Below are positions 15,668-27,270 of a DNA stretch of 33,921 nucleotides, piece by piece (the stretch's first letter is position 1; each line of letters starts with the position of its first letter). Location: positions 1 to 33,921 of the forward strand of contig CAMDFO010000050.1 in assembly GCA_945897515.1 (NCBI GenBank), read 5' to 3'. A program made the position numbers and the translations under genes. The notes under the pieces were generated by a model. That model did no database searches. It was not told where the DNA came from and was given only the letters and a program-made list of their open reading frames with translations. The stretch is from Rhodoplanes serenus. Its GTDB lineage: Bacteria; Pseudomonadota; Alphaproteobacteria; Rhizobiales; Xanthobacteraceae.

Positions 15668-16858
15668 CTACACCGGCACCGTCGTCGCGTCGTAAGTGAA
15701 CAGCCACTCGTAGCGCTGCTTCACCTTCTCCTCCTGCCATTCGCGCGTCACATAAGCCTCCGCCCCGGCGGCGTGCGCCAAATCCGGATTGTGGAAGCGC
15801 TTGGCGTTCTCCGCGGAGCCGCTCACCGCCTTGTTGGCGCGTTCGCGCCGCACCGCCTCGTAACGGTGCAGCGCCTCAGGCTGAACGCCATATTTCTCGA
15901 TGCAGCGCGCTAGCACATAGCCGTCCTCCAGCGCCGTCACCGCGCCCTGCGCCAACATCGGCAGCATCGAGTGGCAGGCGTCGCCAAGCAGCGTCACTCG
16001 ACCGCTGGTCCAGGCTGGCATCGGGGGACGCGCGAACAGCGCCCATTTGTACGGCACGTCGACGCTGCGGATCATGGCGTGGATGTCGGGATGCCAGTTG
16101 CAGAAGTCGTTGGCGAACTCGTCCCTGGTGCCCTGCACGGTCCAGGATTCCACCCGCCAGTCGTCGCGCTCCAGGAGCCCGACGAGATTCATCAGCGCGC
16201 CGCCGCGCACCGGATAGTGCACAACGTGGCCGCCCGGCCCGACCCAGTTGGTGCCGACGTTCATCTTGACGCCGGCCGGGACTTTCTCGCGCGGCACCAA
16301 ACCCCGCCAGGCGACGATGCCGGTGAACTCCGGCCGGTCGGCGCCGAACAGCGCGGCACGCACCCGCGACTGCACGCCGTCTGCGCCGATGACGATCGGC
16401 GCGCGCGCCGGTGCCCCGGTCTCGAACTGGATCTCGACGCCTTCGCCGTCCTGCGCAATGCCCACGCATTTCCGGTTGAGCACCAGCGCATCCGGTCTCT
16501 CGCGCCGGATCGCATCGACCAGCAGCGAATGCATGTCGCCGCGGTGGAACATCACGTAGGGCGAACCGTAGCGCTCGACCGAAATCGCGCCGAGGTCGAA
16601 CAGCTTCCAGGTCTGGCCGGTGCTCCACAGCCGGATCTCTTTGCCGGCAACGATCACGCCCAGCCGCTCGACCCCTTCCTTCAGCCCCAACGCATAGAGC
16701 ACGCGCGTGCCGTTCGAGCTGATCTGCACACCGGCGCCAAGCTCCTTAAGCTCGGGAGCCTGCTCGTACACTTCGACGTCGATGCCGTGCCGCAGCATGG
16801 CAAGCGCCGCGGCAAGCCCGCCGATGCCGCCGCCGACGATCGCAACCTTATCCGTCAT
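15668..16858 (-). CDS. FAD-dependent aromatic-ring monooxygenase
   Basis: This 396-residue flavoprotein belongs to the group A hydroxylases (salicylate 1-hydroxylase and 3-hydroxybenzoate 6-hydroxylase type), which use NAD(P)H and O2 to hydroxylate phenolic acids. It shows the FAD dinucleotide motif VGGGIGGLAAA (residues 8-18), the DG motif IGADGVQSRVR (Asp160-Gly161) and the GD motif LLGDACHSMLP (Gly292-Asp293), in the expected order and spacing. ATG 16858 is chosen because family members start directly before KVAIVGGG; a GTG ten codons upstream is possible. It is divergent from TctC gene 3 across 84 bp, so the aromatic acid hydroxylated may be the one imported. No MarR or LysR regulator is adjacent. 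Confidence 0.9.
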   Translation of the reverse strand: MTDKVAIVGGGIGGLAAALAMLRHGIDVEVYEQAPELKELGAGVQISSNGTRVLYALGLKEGVERLGVIVAGKEIRLWSTGQTWKLFDLGAISVERYGSPYVMFHRGDMHSLLVDAIRRERPDALVLNRKCVGIAQDGEGVEIQFETGAPARAPIVIGADGVQSRVRAALFGADRPEFTGIVAWRGLVPREKVPAGVKMNVGTNWVGPGGHVVHYPVRGGALMNLVGLLERDDWRVESWTVQGTRDEFANDFCNWHPDIHAMIRSVDVPYKWALFARPPMPAWTSGRVTLLGDACHSMLPMLAQGAVTALEDGYVLARCIEKYGVQPEALHRYEAVRRERANKAVSGSAENAKRFHNPDLAHAAGAEAYVTREWQEEKVKQRYEWLFTYDATTVPV

Positions 16859-16942
16859 CGGCTTGTGTGCCGTCCGTTTTGAGAGCACGCTTGCGAAAAG
16901 AACAATATCATCGGGGCGGGACGCGCTGAGGGGGTGGCAGAC
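16859..16942. promoter_or_regulatory. Divergent promoter region, 84 bp
   Basis: This short region separates the monooxygenase from the TctC operon and should hold both promoters. It has an A-rich segment around 16895-16905 and a G-rich ribosome binding site GAGGGGG just before 16943. I could not identify clear -10/-35 hexamers. Confidence 0.4.
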
Positions 16943-17905
16943 ATGGCTGGCATTCGCGCCTTATTCATAACCCTGTTCGTGCTCGCAAGTCCCCTTCCCG
17001 CGCTGTCTCAATCCTATCCCAGCAAACCAATCCGGCTGATCGTACCGTTCCCGCCCGGCGGACCGATCGACGTCATGGCACGCCTGATCGCCGCGCGGTT
17101 GGCGCCGAGCCTGGGACAGTTCGTCGTGGACAACCGGCCCGATGCGGGCGGCACGATCGCCTCGAAGCTGGTCGCCGGCTCGGAGGCCGACGGCTACACG
17201 TTGATGATCGCCACCAGCACCACCATGGGCGTCAGTCCCAACCTCTACAAAGGGCTCGAATACGATCCGGTCACGAGCTTTTCGCCAATCGCGTTCCTGT
17301 CGAGCTCGCCGTTCGTTCTGGTGTCGCGGCCCAGCCTGCCGGTGACGACCGCCGTCGAGCTGATCGCCTACGCCAAGGCCAATCCCGGCAAGCTCAATTT
17401 CGGATTCCCGACCGCGACGCTGCCGCATCTCACCGGCGAGCTGTTCAAGCAGCGCGCCGGAATCAGCATCCAGTCGATCCCCTACAAGGGCGCGGCGCAG
17501 GTCATCACCGACATGCTGGCCGGCCAGATCGACATGGCATTCGAGCCGACCCAGGTCCTGCTGAGTCATATCCACGACAACAAGGTGCGGCCGCTCGCGA
17601 TCACCAGCGCGGCCCGCAACTCGCAGATCCCGAACGTGCCGACAGTGGCCGAAAGCGGACTGCCAGGCTTCGTGTCGGTGTCCTGGACCGGCATCGTGGC
17701 GCCGGCCGGCACTCCTGCGCCGATCGTTCGTATTCTCAACGATGCGATCAATGCCGAGCTGCGGACGCCGGACATGCAGGCGCACATGAAGCGGCTCGGC
17801 GTCGACACCAAGCCCGGCGCGCCGGCCGACTTCCTGGCCTTCATCGCCGAAGAGGTGCCCAAGTGGGGCGCAGTGATACGCTCCTCCGGAATGAAGCTCG
17901 AATAG
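16943..17905 (+). CDS. TctC/Bug-family periplasmic solute receptor 3
   Basis: This is a 320-residue TctC-family receptor. The signal peptide ends near PALSQS, and the mature domain begins SYPSKPIRLIVPFPPGGPID, the most typical TctC opening. Conserved segments are VVDNRPDAGG, ADGYT (the usual PDGYT with Pro changed to Ala) and IPYKGAAQ. ATG 16943 has the G-rich ribosome binding site and is preferred to GTG 16934. It is the first gene of a tight same-strand run: the next receptor begins 10 bp after its stop. Having two consecutive receptors suggests related ligands or a recent duplication followed by divergence. Confidence 0.9.
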   Translation: MAGIRALFITLFVLASPLPALSQSYPSKPIRLIVPFPPGGPIDVMARLIAARLAPSLGQFVVDNRPDAGGTIASKLVAGSEADGYTLMIATSTTMGVSPNLYKGLEYDPVTSFSPIAFLSSSPFVLVSRPSLPVTTAVELIAYAKANPGKLNFGFPTATLPHLTGELFKQRAGISIQSIPYKGAAQVITDMLAGQIDMAFEPTQVLLSHIHDNKVRPLAITSAARNSQIPNVPTVAESGLPGFVSVSWTGIVAPAGTPAPIVRILNDAINAELRTPDMQAHMKRLGVDTKPGAPADFLAFIAEEVPKWGAVIRSSGMKLE

Positions 17906-17915
17906 GGCCAATGAA

Positions 17916-18890
17916 ATGCTTGCAAGAGTGCTCGTCGCCATCGCCGCCACTGCACTGAGCTTCGCTGCCGCAGGCGCGCAAGCCCAAGACCGGTCCCAGG
18001 ACCGGTATCCGAACCGGCCGATCCGACTGCTGGTGCCATTCCCGCCGGGCGGACCCGCCGACGTGATGGGGCGGCTGATCGCGCAACGGCTTTCCATGAC
18101 GCTTGGTCAGGTGATCGTGGAGAACCGCCCCGGCGCCGGCGGCACGCTTGCCGGCAAGGCGGTCGCGACCGCCGAACCCGACGGCTACACGCTGCTGCTA
18201 GGCGGCGCCGGCGCACTGGCGATCGGCCCCACGCTCTACCCGAACAGCGGCCTCGATCCGCGCGTCAGCTTCGTGCCGGTGGCGATGATCTCCAGCACGC
18301 CTTACGTGATGGTCGGCGCAAACAACGCGCCCGGCACCGTCGCCGAGTTCCTGGCCTACGCCCGGGCTAATCCTGGCAAGCTCACGTTCGGCGTGCCGAA
18401 CGGCGCGCCGCCGCACATGCTGGCCGAGATGTTCAAGGCGCGTACCGGCACCGACGTGCTGGTGGTGCCGTATCGCGGCGCTTCCACGTTGATCACCGAC
18501 ATGATCGCCGGACGCATCCATGCCGGCTTCGAGACCACATCGGTGATGCTCGGACATATCAGCGAGGGAAAAACCCGCGCGCTCGGCCTGCTGCGCGAGA
18601 CGCGCCTGCCGGAACTCGCCGACCTTCCGACCATGCGCGAGAGCGGCATCGACATGGTGGCGTCGTCCTGGATCAATATTGTCGCGCCCATTGCCACGCC
18701 GTCCGCGATCGTCGAACGGCTGCGATCGGAAATCGTCGCCGGCATGCGCTCGCCGGACATGGCCGACCGGCTCAAGATGCTGGCCTCCGAAGCCAAGTTC
18801 CTGAGCCAGCAGGAGATGGCCGCGTTCATCGCCGACGAATATGTCCGGATCGGCGCCATCATGCGCGCCGCCGGAGCGAAGGCGGATTGA
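17916..18890 (+). CDS. TctC/Bug-family periplasmic solute receptor 4
   Basis: This is a 324-residue TctC-family receptor with a signal peptide cleaved near AQAQD. The mature part opens RYPNRPIRLLVPFPPGGPAD, followed by VENRPGAGG, PDGYTLL and VPYRGAS. The N-terminal opening is nearly the same as in the gene just upstream (PIRLxVPFPPGGPxDVM), so the two probably arose by tandem duplication. The start at 17916 follows the previous stop by 10 bp. The downstream ankyrin gene begins 26 bp after its stop. It belongs to the 16943-21587 transcription unit and is probably co-expressed with the decarboxylase-like gene. Confidence 0.9.
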   Translation: MLARVLVAIAATALSFAAAGAQAQDRSQDRYPNRPIRLLVPFPPGGPADVMGRLIAQRLSMTLGQVIVENRPGAGGTLAGKAVATAEPDGYTLLLGGAGALAIGPTLYPNSGLDPRVSFVPVAMISSTPYVMVGANNAPGTVAEFLAYARANPGKLTFGVPNGAPPHMLAEMFKARTGTDVLVVPYRGASTLITDMIAGRIHAGFETTSVMLGHISEGKTRALGLLRETRLPELADLPTMRESGIDMVASSWINIVAPIATPSAIVERLRSEIVAGMRSPDMADRLKMLASEAKFLSQQEMAAFIADEYVRIGAIMRAAGAKAD

Positions 18891-18916
18891 TTGATGGCAA
18901 CGAGGTCCACGAAACA

Positions 18917-19597
18917 ATGAAATCCGCCCTCGCCTGTCTGCTTTTTCTCGCGACCTGCGTTGCCGTGCAGGCACAAACCGCGCCAAGCCAGGCAGAGCTG
19001 CGCATCTACGCCGGACTGCACGATGCCGCGGCGCGCGGCGACGCCGCCGAGATCGAGCAACTGATCAAGGACGGCGAGCGGCCGAACCTGCAGGATTCCA
19101 GGAGCCGCACCCCGCTGCACGTCGCGGCTTTCTTCAAGCGCCATGACGCGGCGCGCGTGCTGCTCAAGCTTGGCGCCAATCCGAACGCCCTGGAAATCGA
19201 CCGCTATGACATCGTCACCATCGCGTCGGTCGCGAACGACCTGGAGATGCTGAAAATCGCGATCGAGGGCGGCGGCAGCGCGCGCAACATCACCAGCCGC
19301 TATGACGGCACCGCGCTGATCGCAGCCGCCCATCTTGGCCACGCCGAGGTGGTGAAGATGCTGATCGCCGCCAAGGCCCCGCTCAACCACGTCAACAATC
19401 TCGGCTGGACCGCGCTGATGGAATCCATTGTTCTCGGCAACGGCGGCAAGAACCACACCGATACGCTAAAGGCGCTGGTCGAGGCCGGCGCCGACGTCAA
19501 CATCGCCGACAAACAGGGCACCACGCCGCTGCAGCACGCGCGCCGCCGCGGTTACGTCGAGATGGCGCGGGTTCTGGAACAGGCCGGCGGACGATAG
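18917..19597 (+). CDS. Secreted ankyrin-repeat protein
   Basis: This is a 226-residue protein with a Sec signal peptide (MKSALACLLFLATCVAVQAQ) followed almost entirely by ankyrin repeats of about 33 residues, beginning near residues 31, 64, 97, 130, 163 and 201. Typical repeat cores are RTPLHVAAFFKRHDAARVLL and GTALIAAAHLGHAEVVKMLI. Ankyrin arrays are protein-binding scaffolds, so a periplasmic partner is likely. Start ATG 18917 gives a proper signal peptide, with GAGG upstream; the frame opens at TTG 18887, overlapping the previous stop. Lying inside a TctC operon, it may interact with a receptor or protect periplasmic enzymes, as proposed for some catalase-linked ankyrins. That is speculative. 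Confidence 0.9.
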   Translation: MKSALACLLFLATCVAVQAQTAPSQAELRIYAGLHDAAARGDAAEIEQLIKDGERPNLQDSRSRTPLHVAAFFKRHDAARVLLKLGANPNALEIDRYDIVTIASVANDLEMLKIAIEGGGSARNITSRYDGTALIAAAHLGHAEVVKMLIAAKAPLNHVNNLGWTALMESIVLGNGGKNHTDTLKALVEAGADVNIADKQGTTPLQHARRRGYVEMARVLEQAGGR

Positions 19598-19608
19598 AGG
19601 GAATACGA

Positions 19609-20583
19609 ATGACCATAGCGCACCGCGTCCTGACCGCACTGGCCTGTCTCGGGCTCAGCCTTGCCGGCATCCAAAACCAGGCGAACGCCCAGGCCTATCC
19701 GAACCGGGTCATCACCCTGGTCGTACCGGTGGCGCCGGGCGGCGTCTCCGACACGCTGGCGCGCGCGCTCGCCCAACAGCTCGGCCCGGCGCTCGGCCAG
19801 CAGGTGATCGTCGAGAACCGCGGCGGCGCTGCGCATACGATCGGGGCGGCCGCCGTGGCCAAGGCTTCGCCCGATGGCTACACCCTGCTGCTGACCGAAG
19901 GCACGGCGCTGATCCCGAGCCTCTACAGCCGCCTGCCCTACGATCCGGCCAAGGACCTCGCTCCGGTATCCGGCCTCATCACCATCAGCCAGGGCGTGGT
20001 GGTGAACCCGGCGGTGCCGGCGAACAACGTTTCCGAATTGATCGCACTCGCCAAGTCGAAGCCCGGCGGGCTGAACTACGCCAACTTCGGCGCCGGCGGG
20101 CAGCTCAACATGGCGCTGCTGCAAAGCACGACCGGCGCCAAGTTCGTCGGCGTGCCGTATCGCGGCTCGTCGCCGGCGATGAACGACGTGATCGCCGGTC
20201 ACGTGCCGATGATGGTGGTCAGCGTCGGACTGGCGGCGCCCCAGGCGCGCAGCGGCAAGATCAAGCTGCTGGCGGTGACCGGCGCGACGCGCGTGCCGCA
20301 GCTGCCCGACGTGCCGACCGTCGCCGAGGGCGGCTGGCCGACGTTCGAGGCGTTGTTCTGGTTCGGCCTGTTCGCGCCCGGCGGCACGCCACCCGAGATC
20401 GTCAACCGGATCAACGCCGAAGCGCAGCGCATTCTGCAGGATCCTACGTTCCGAGCGCGTTCGCTCGACCCCTACATGTTCCAGCCGCTCGGCGGCACCC
20501 CGGCCGCGTTCGCCGAATTCATCCAGGCCGACGTGCGCAAGTGGGAACGCGTCATCCGCGACGCCAACATCAAGGTCGACTGA
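19609..20583 (+). CDS. TctC/Bug-family periplasmic solute receptor 5
   Basis: This is a 324-residue TctC-family receptor. The signal peptide ends near NANAQ, and the mature domain begins AYPNRVITLVVPVAPGGVSD. VENRGGAAHTIG, PDGYTLL and VPYRGSS are present. Its opening differs from receptors 3 and 4, suggesting another ligand. It follows the ankyrin gene by 11 bp and precedes the decarboxylase-like gene by 2 bp, so all are probably on one mRNA. As for the other receptors here, no TctA/TctB pair is present in the window. Confidence 0.9.
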   Translation: MTIAHRVLTALACLGLSLAGIQNQANAQAYPNRVITLVVPVAPGGVSDTLARALAQQLGPALGQQVIVENRGGAAHTIGAAAVAKASPDGYTLLLTEGTALIPSLYSRLPYDPAKDLAPVSGLITISQGVVVNPAVPANNVSELIALAKSKPGGLNYANFGAGGQLNMALLQSTTGAKFVGVPYRGSSPAMNDVIAGHVPMMVVSVGLAAPQARSGKIKLLAVTGATRVPQLPDVPTVAEGGWPTFEALFWFGLFAPGGTPPEIVNRINAEAQRILQDPTFRARSLDPYMFQPLGGTPAAFAEFIQADVRKWERVIRDANIKVD

Positions 20584-20585
20584 GC

Positions 20586-21587
20586 ATGGCGGAATCCAGG
20601 CTGGCGCTGAGCCTTGCGCTCTCCGACAACGAGAACACCCGGCCCCTGCTCGACGGCGTGGTGAAGGCCCAGGGGGTCGATCTGTTTCCGACCGCGGTGC
20701 ATCCGTCCGAGATGTTCTGGCGGCAGCTCAAATTCGGCGACTTCGACGTGTCGGAGATGTCGATGTCGTCGCTGACCATCGCGACCTCGCAGGGACCGAC
20801 GCCGTGGGTTGCGCTGCCGGTGTTCACCTCGCGGGAATTCTTTCACCTGCGCATCCTGGTCCGCGCGGACGCCGGCATCGCCGCGCCGGCGGACTTGCGG
20901 GGAAAACGCGTGGGCGTGCCGGAGTATCAGCAGACTGCCGCGATCTGGGGCCGCGGCGTGTTGCAGCACGAATTCGGCGTGCACGCCCGCGAGATCGAAT
21001 GGTTCATGGAGCGCACGCCCGACAAGAGCCACGGCGGCTCGACCGCATTCGCGCCGCCGGCCGGCGTCACCGTCAACCAGATCCCGGCGACCACCAACAT
21101 CGGCGAAATGCTGGTTCGCGGCGAGCTCGACGCCACGCTGCTCTATCTCACCAATCCCAACCTGGTCGATCGCAGCCGGATTAATTTCTCGAACGATGCC
21201 CGCGTGAAACCGCTGTTCCCCGACCGCGCGGCGGAGGCCCGGCGCTACTACGGCAAGACTGGCATCTATCAGATCAACCACACCGTCGTGGTGCGGCGCT
21301 CGCTGCTGGAACGCCATCCATGGCTGGCGCTTAATCTCTATTCGGCGTTCGCGGCGGCCCGCGCCGAGGTGGTCAACCGCGCCAGGGTCGGGCTGCGCGC
21401 TTTCGACGAGCTTGGCATGGTCGACCAGGCAACCCGCGACGCCTTGGCCCGCGACCCGATGATTTATGGCGTGAAGGCCAATCGCCCGGTGCTGGAAACC
21501 ATCAGCCAATACGTCCACGAGCAGGGACTGACCGCCCGCCGAGTGGCGCTGGAGGAGCTGTTCGCCCCCAGCACCATGGACCTCTGA
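20586..21587 (+). CDS. 4,5-dihydroxyphthalate decarboxylase-like protein
   Basis: This is a 333-residue protein of the periplasmic-binding-protein fold. It is most like the 4,5-dihydroxyphthalate decarboxylase (Pht5) group, which removes CO2 from an aromatic dicarboxylate, and like NitT/TauT substrate receptors of the same fold. It lacks a signal peptide (MAESRLALSLALS), which favours a cytoplasmic enzyme over a receptor. Family-like segments include FDVSEMSMSS, LRGKRVGVPEYQQTA and YGKTGIYQINHTVVVRR. Start ATG 20586 lies 2 nt after the previous stop. As the last gene of the receptor operon, it is the most likely enzyme to act on the imported acid. The exact substrate is not assignable, and a binding role cannot be ruled out. 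Confidence 0.75.
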   Translation: MAESRLALSLALSDNENTRPLLDGVVKAQGVDLFPTAVHPSEMFWRQLKFGDFDVSEMSMSSLTIATSQGPTPWVALPVFTSREFFHLRILVRADAGIAAPADLRGKRVGVPEYQQTAAIWGRGVLQHEFGVHAREIEWFMERTPDKSHGGSTAFAPPAGVTVNQIPATTNIGEMLVRGELDATLLYLTNPNLVDRSRINFSNDARVKPLFPDRAAEARRYYGKTGIYQINHTVVVRRSLLERHPWLALNLYSAFAAARAEVVNRARVGLRAFDELGMVDQATRDALARDPMIYGVKANRPVLETISQYVHEQGLTARRVALEELFAPSTMDL

Positions 21588-21693
21588 GCGGTTGCGTTAA
21601 CCATATAAGTAGCGGAAAATGCAGGGATTGGATCAAGTTCCCCGCGGGTCCTGCCTGCGGCGTTTCGGGACTTCGGCAGCAATGGAGGGGACC

Positions 21694-22125
21694 ATGCGTA
21701 AAGGCGTGTTCGGCGTAGCGCTGGCGGTGCTGGTCGCGGCGGCGGCGCTGGCGATGAGGCCCGCGCAGGCCATGCCGCTTTCGGCGCCGGCCGGGCTGAA
21801 CGATGCGATCAAGGCGGTCGACATCACCGAGACGGTGTCGTGCCAGTCCGTTTGGCGCTGCGGCTACTACGGTTGCGGCTGGCGGCGGATCTGCTGGGCG
21901 CCGCGGGTGTCGTATTATCGGCCGCACTACCGGCCGTATCACCACCACTACCAACACCGTCCGCACTACACCTATCACCGGCCGTATTACCGCCCTTACT
22001 ACCGGACGTACCACCGCCACTACCATTCGCGATGGGCGTATCGGCCGTACCGACCCTATGTCGGCTATAGCCCCTACGTTCGTTACCGGGACGGCTATTA
22101 CGACACCCGGAACGTCGGATGGTGA
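21694..22125 (+). CDS. Secreted Tyr/His/Arg-rich small protein
   Basis: This is a 143-residue exported protein. A signal peptide (MRKGVFGVALAVLVAAAALA) ends near AQAMP. Next come a short linker, a cysteine cluster (SCQSVWRCGYYGCGWRRICW) with four cysteines, and a low-complexity region of RPYYR/RPHYR-like units rich in Tyr, His, Arg and Pro. GGAGGGG lies just upstream of the ATG. Proteins with this build are frequent and uncharacterised in Bradyrhizobium. The composition suggests cell-surface binding to metals, polysaccharide or DNA, but that is a guess. It converges on gyrA, with a hairpin between them. Confidence 0.8.
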   Translation: MRKGVFGVALAVLVAAAALAMRPAQAMPLSAPAGLNDAIKAVDITETVSCQSVWRCGYYGCGWRRICWAPRVSYYRPHYRPYHHHYQHRPHYTYHRPYYRPYYRTYHRHYHSRWAYRPYRPYVGYSPYVRYRDGYYDTRNVGW

Positions 22126-22147
22126 GCCGCCGGCGATGACCTTGGCC

Positions 22148-22168
22148 TGAGGCGGACTGGCATCCGCC

Positions 22169-22171
<3 letters not shown>
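22148..22171. terminator. Hairpin between convergent genes
   Basis: TGAGGCGGA (22148-22156) pairs perfectly with TCCGCCTCA (22163-22171) around a 6-nt loop. The right arm covers the stop codon of gyrA. It can serve as a two-way terminator for gyrA and the small secreted-protein gene, though no long T-run is present. Confidence 0.6.
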
Positions 22172-24892
<2,721 letters not shown>

Positions 24893-25107
24893 TGGCGAGT
24901 TCCTGAGCGGGTCGCTGGCGCGAATCCCGTGGGATTTTCATAACCGATTCAAAGCCCGGGCGAAAGCCGCAAAGCACGCCTGTGGGCACCGCAATTCACA
25001 TAGGAATTCAAAGACTTATTGTCGAGGCCTGGAACAACCTGACAGACCCTTACGAGGCACGATTTTTTCGCGCGCCAAAGCGACAAAAAAAGGGGGAATC
25101 GACCGAG
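24893..25107 (-). promoter_or_regulatory. gyrA upstream region with palindrome
   Basis: This 215-bp region lies between gyrA and the autotransporter remnant. A perfect palindrome, AATCCC-GT-GGGATT (24924-24937), lies about 30 bp before the TTG start of gyrA, within its probable leader; it could form a hairpin or bind a regulator. Runs of A and T around 25065-25095 are AT-rich for this genome and may contain the promoter or the remnant's terminator. No clear hexamers are assigned. Confidence 0.35.
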
Positions 25108-26680
25108 CTAGAACGGCAGCTTCATGCTGGCTTTGAGCGAGCGCACCTGCTCGGCTCCCGCCACCAGCGACGTGCCATAGACCATTTCGAACGCCATTCC
25201 GCCGGGCACCGAGGCACGGAAGCCGACACTGCCGGTCACCAGATTGCGGCTCGCCGAGGCTTGGTTCAGCACCGAACTCCCCGCCGATCCGAGATCGCTG
25301 TAATACATGGACTGGCTGTAGGCGCCATCGAGCGCGCGCCGGTATTCCAGCCGCGCCATCGGCGTCAGGGTGCCCCAGTTCATCGCGATGTCGTAGGAGC
25401 CGCGCAAGCCAAGCGTGCCGGTCACGGTGCGGAACTGCATCGCGCCATAGGTCAGCGCCTCCGTGCTGGTTCCGGCCTCGCTGTAGCCTTCAAGCGTCGT
25501 CGACGTGATGTCGCCGCGCACATAAGGCGCAAGCTTCAGCGCGCCATATTTCACTTCGAAGCTGGTGCCGAGCGAGCCGAACCAGTACGAGCCGGTGCGG
25601 GTGCCGTTCACCATCGTGCCGTCAGCCGTCACCCAGCGGCGATTGTCGTAGCCGAGCTTGCCGTAACCCAGGGCGGCGTCGATGAACCAGGCATCGAACG
25701 CCTTGAAGCTGGCGTAGAGCACGCCGTTGAGACTTTGCGCGTCGCTGCGCGTGCCGTTCTGCCCGACGTCGGTGCGGTCGGAGCCGTATCCGATGCCGGC
25801 GCCGACGATGAGGTTATCGAACAGCCGCAGGTCGATGCCGGCGGTCAGTCCCGCGGTCACGAACCGATTGGAGTTGGTAAGGCCGGTCGGCGTCGAGGTG
25901 CCGAACTGGATGGCGCCTGAGGTCCACAGCGCGAACGACGAGGTCCAGCCGCCGCCTCCGCAGCCCGCGACCTGGGACCGCCGCGCCACCTGCTCGGCCG
26001 GCGACGACTGGCGGGCATATCCTCGCGAATCATAGCCGGGGGCGGCGTAGTACGGCTGCTGCGGCGTCGCCTGCGCATAGGCGTCGGTCGGCAACGCGAT
26101 GCCCATATCCAGCCCGCACGGCTGGAACCGGTCATGCAATCCTTCCAGATGCCGCGTGACGTTGTCGATCTGGGTCGATGCGAAGCGGCGCGCCGCCGCC
26201 ACTTGCGAATGGATCAGTCCTTGCACCTCGGGATCGGACGCAGGATCCGCGCGGTTGTTCAGCGCGAAGGCACGCGTGCCGACGTTGCCGTTCACATCCA
26301 GCGCCTGGACGGTAAATGAGAACGCGCCGGCCGCGGTCGGCGTGCCGCCGATCACTCCGCTCGAAGCGTTCAGCGTCAGTCCCGTCGGCAGCGAGCCGGC
26401 CGAAACCGAAAACGTGTAGGGCGCGGTGCCACCGGTCGCGCTAACGGTCTGGCTGTAGGCCCGGCCCACCACGGAAGCCGGCAGGCTTGACGGATTCACG
26501 GTGAGCGAAACGGTGCCGATGTTGACCGAATAGGCGCGCGTGCCGACGTTGCCCAGCGTGTCGGTCGCACGGACCGTGAAGCTCGCAACGCCGCTCGCGG
26601 TCGGAGTCCCGCTGACCGCGCCGGTCGAGGCGTTGAGCGTGAGACCGGCGGGAAGCGCGCCGGCCGAGATCGCGAACGCC
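25108..26680 (-). pseudogene. 5'-truncated autotransporter (Ig-like repeats + beta-barrel)
   Basis: The C-terminal half is an autotransporter beta-barrel domain of about 290 residues ending in a phenylalanine (SMKLPF), the usual outer-membrane insertion signal. It is preceded by a flexible Gln/Tyr/Pro-rich linker. At the N-terminal side are about two Ig-like repeats of roughly 80-90 residues, with the AYSQTVSATGGTAPYTFSV / AGSLPTGLTLNASSG pattern. The first repeat is cut: similarity ends at about 26680, and there is no signal peptide. Intact relatives usually have many such repeats. The frame runs to a GTG at 26706, but these last codons come from the fused porin DNA read backwards. It is probably not functional. 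Confidence 0.8.
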
Positions 26681-26683
26681 CCG

Positions 26684-26740
26684 ACCGGTGTTGGCTTCAA
26701 CGACACCGAAAGCTATTGGACCTGGACCGCGGGCGCCGGC
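26684..26740 (+). pseudogene. Porin fragment, internal piece left of phage DNA
   Basis: These 19 codons (PTGVGFNDTESYWTWTAGAG, minus the last residue or so) read like the next-to-last strands of an Omp25/31-type outer-membrane beta-barrel protein. Joined to the piece at 28215 (VETAVGSGWTAKFEYLYIGS), they form one continuous, typical C-terminal porin sequence in the same reading phase. The 5' part of the gene is missing, lost at the fusion with the autotransporter near 26680. Confidence 0.65.
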
Positions 26741-27270
26741 GGGCCGAGAGGCTGGGCCTTGAATTGCTGACGCCAGCAGAAAAGTTGCGTCTCGGCCTCG
26801 CCAGCCGTCGCCTATGGACCCCAGACATGGATGACTACCTGACCGCGAACCGGGGCAAGTTGTCCTCCGACCTGATCGGGGAGCATTTGAACGTCACACG
26901 CAATGCCGTGGTCGGGCGCGCTAAACGGCTTGGGCTCGAACGGCTGAGGAACACCAATCCCGGACAATGCAGCAAGCGTCTGCGTGGCGTTGGTCTCGGT
27001 GGCCCGAAGATTAGGATCGTCAAGGCCGTTGATTATCTTTCACGCGCCGTCCCTGTCGAGCCGCTCAACATCCGGTATTCCGATCTTGAGTGGTTCCACT
27101 GCCGGGAAATTGTCGGTCGTGACGAAACCGGCCACCTGAGCTGCGGCCATCGCAAGCTAGAGGATGGCCCGTGGTTCTGCCGCTGGCACCATGCGGTGAA
27201 TTACACGAAGCCGCAGCCCGCGCGAGCCAGGGCTTTCCCGTCGTTCGGACAGAAGCAGAGGGCGGCATAA
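26741..27270 (+). pseudogene. GcrA-like phage regulator, 5'-truncated
   Basis: The frame contains WTPDMDDYLTANRGK followed by TRNAVVGRAKRLGL, the helix-turn-helix of GcrA-family proteins, and a C-terminal Cys/His part (FHCRE, LSCGH, WFCRWHHAVNY) like the zinc-type end of GcrA. Upstream, RAERLGLE at the insert boundary looks like the end of an earlier copy of the same helix-turn-helix, so the N-terminal domain has been cut off at 26741. GcrA regulates cell-cycle promoters with sigma70, and phages of Rhizobiales carry homologues. Its TAA overlaps the ATG of the next gene by one base. Without its own start it is probably not made in full. Confidence 0.65.
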
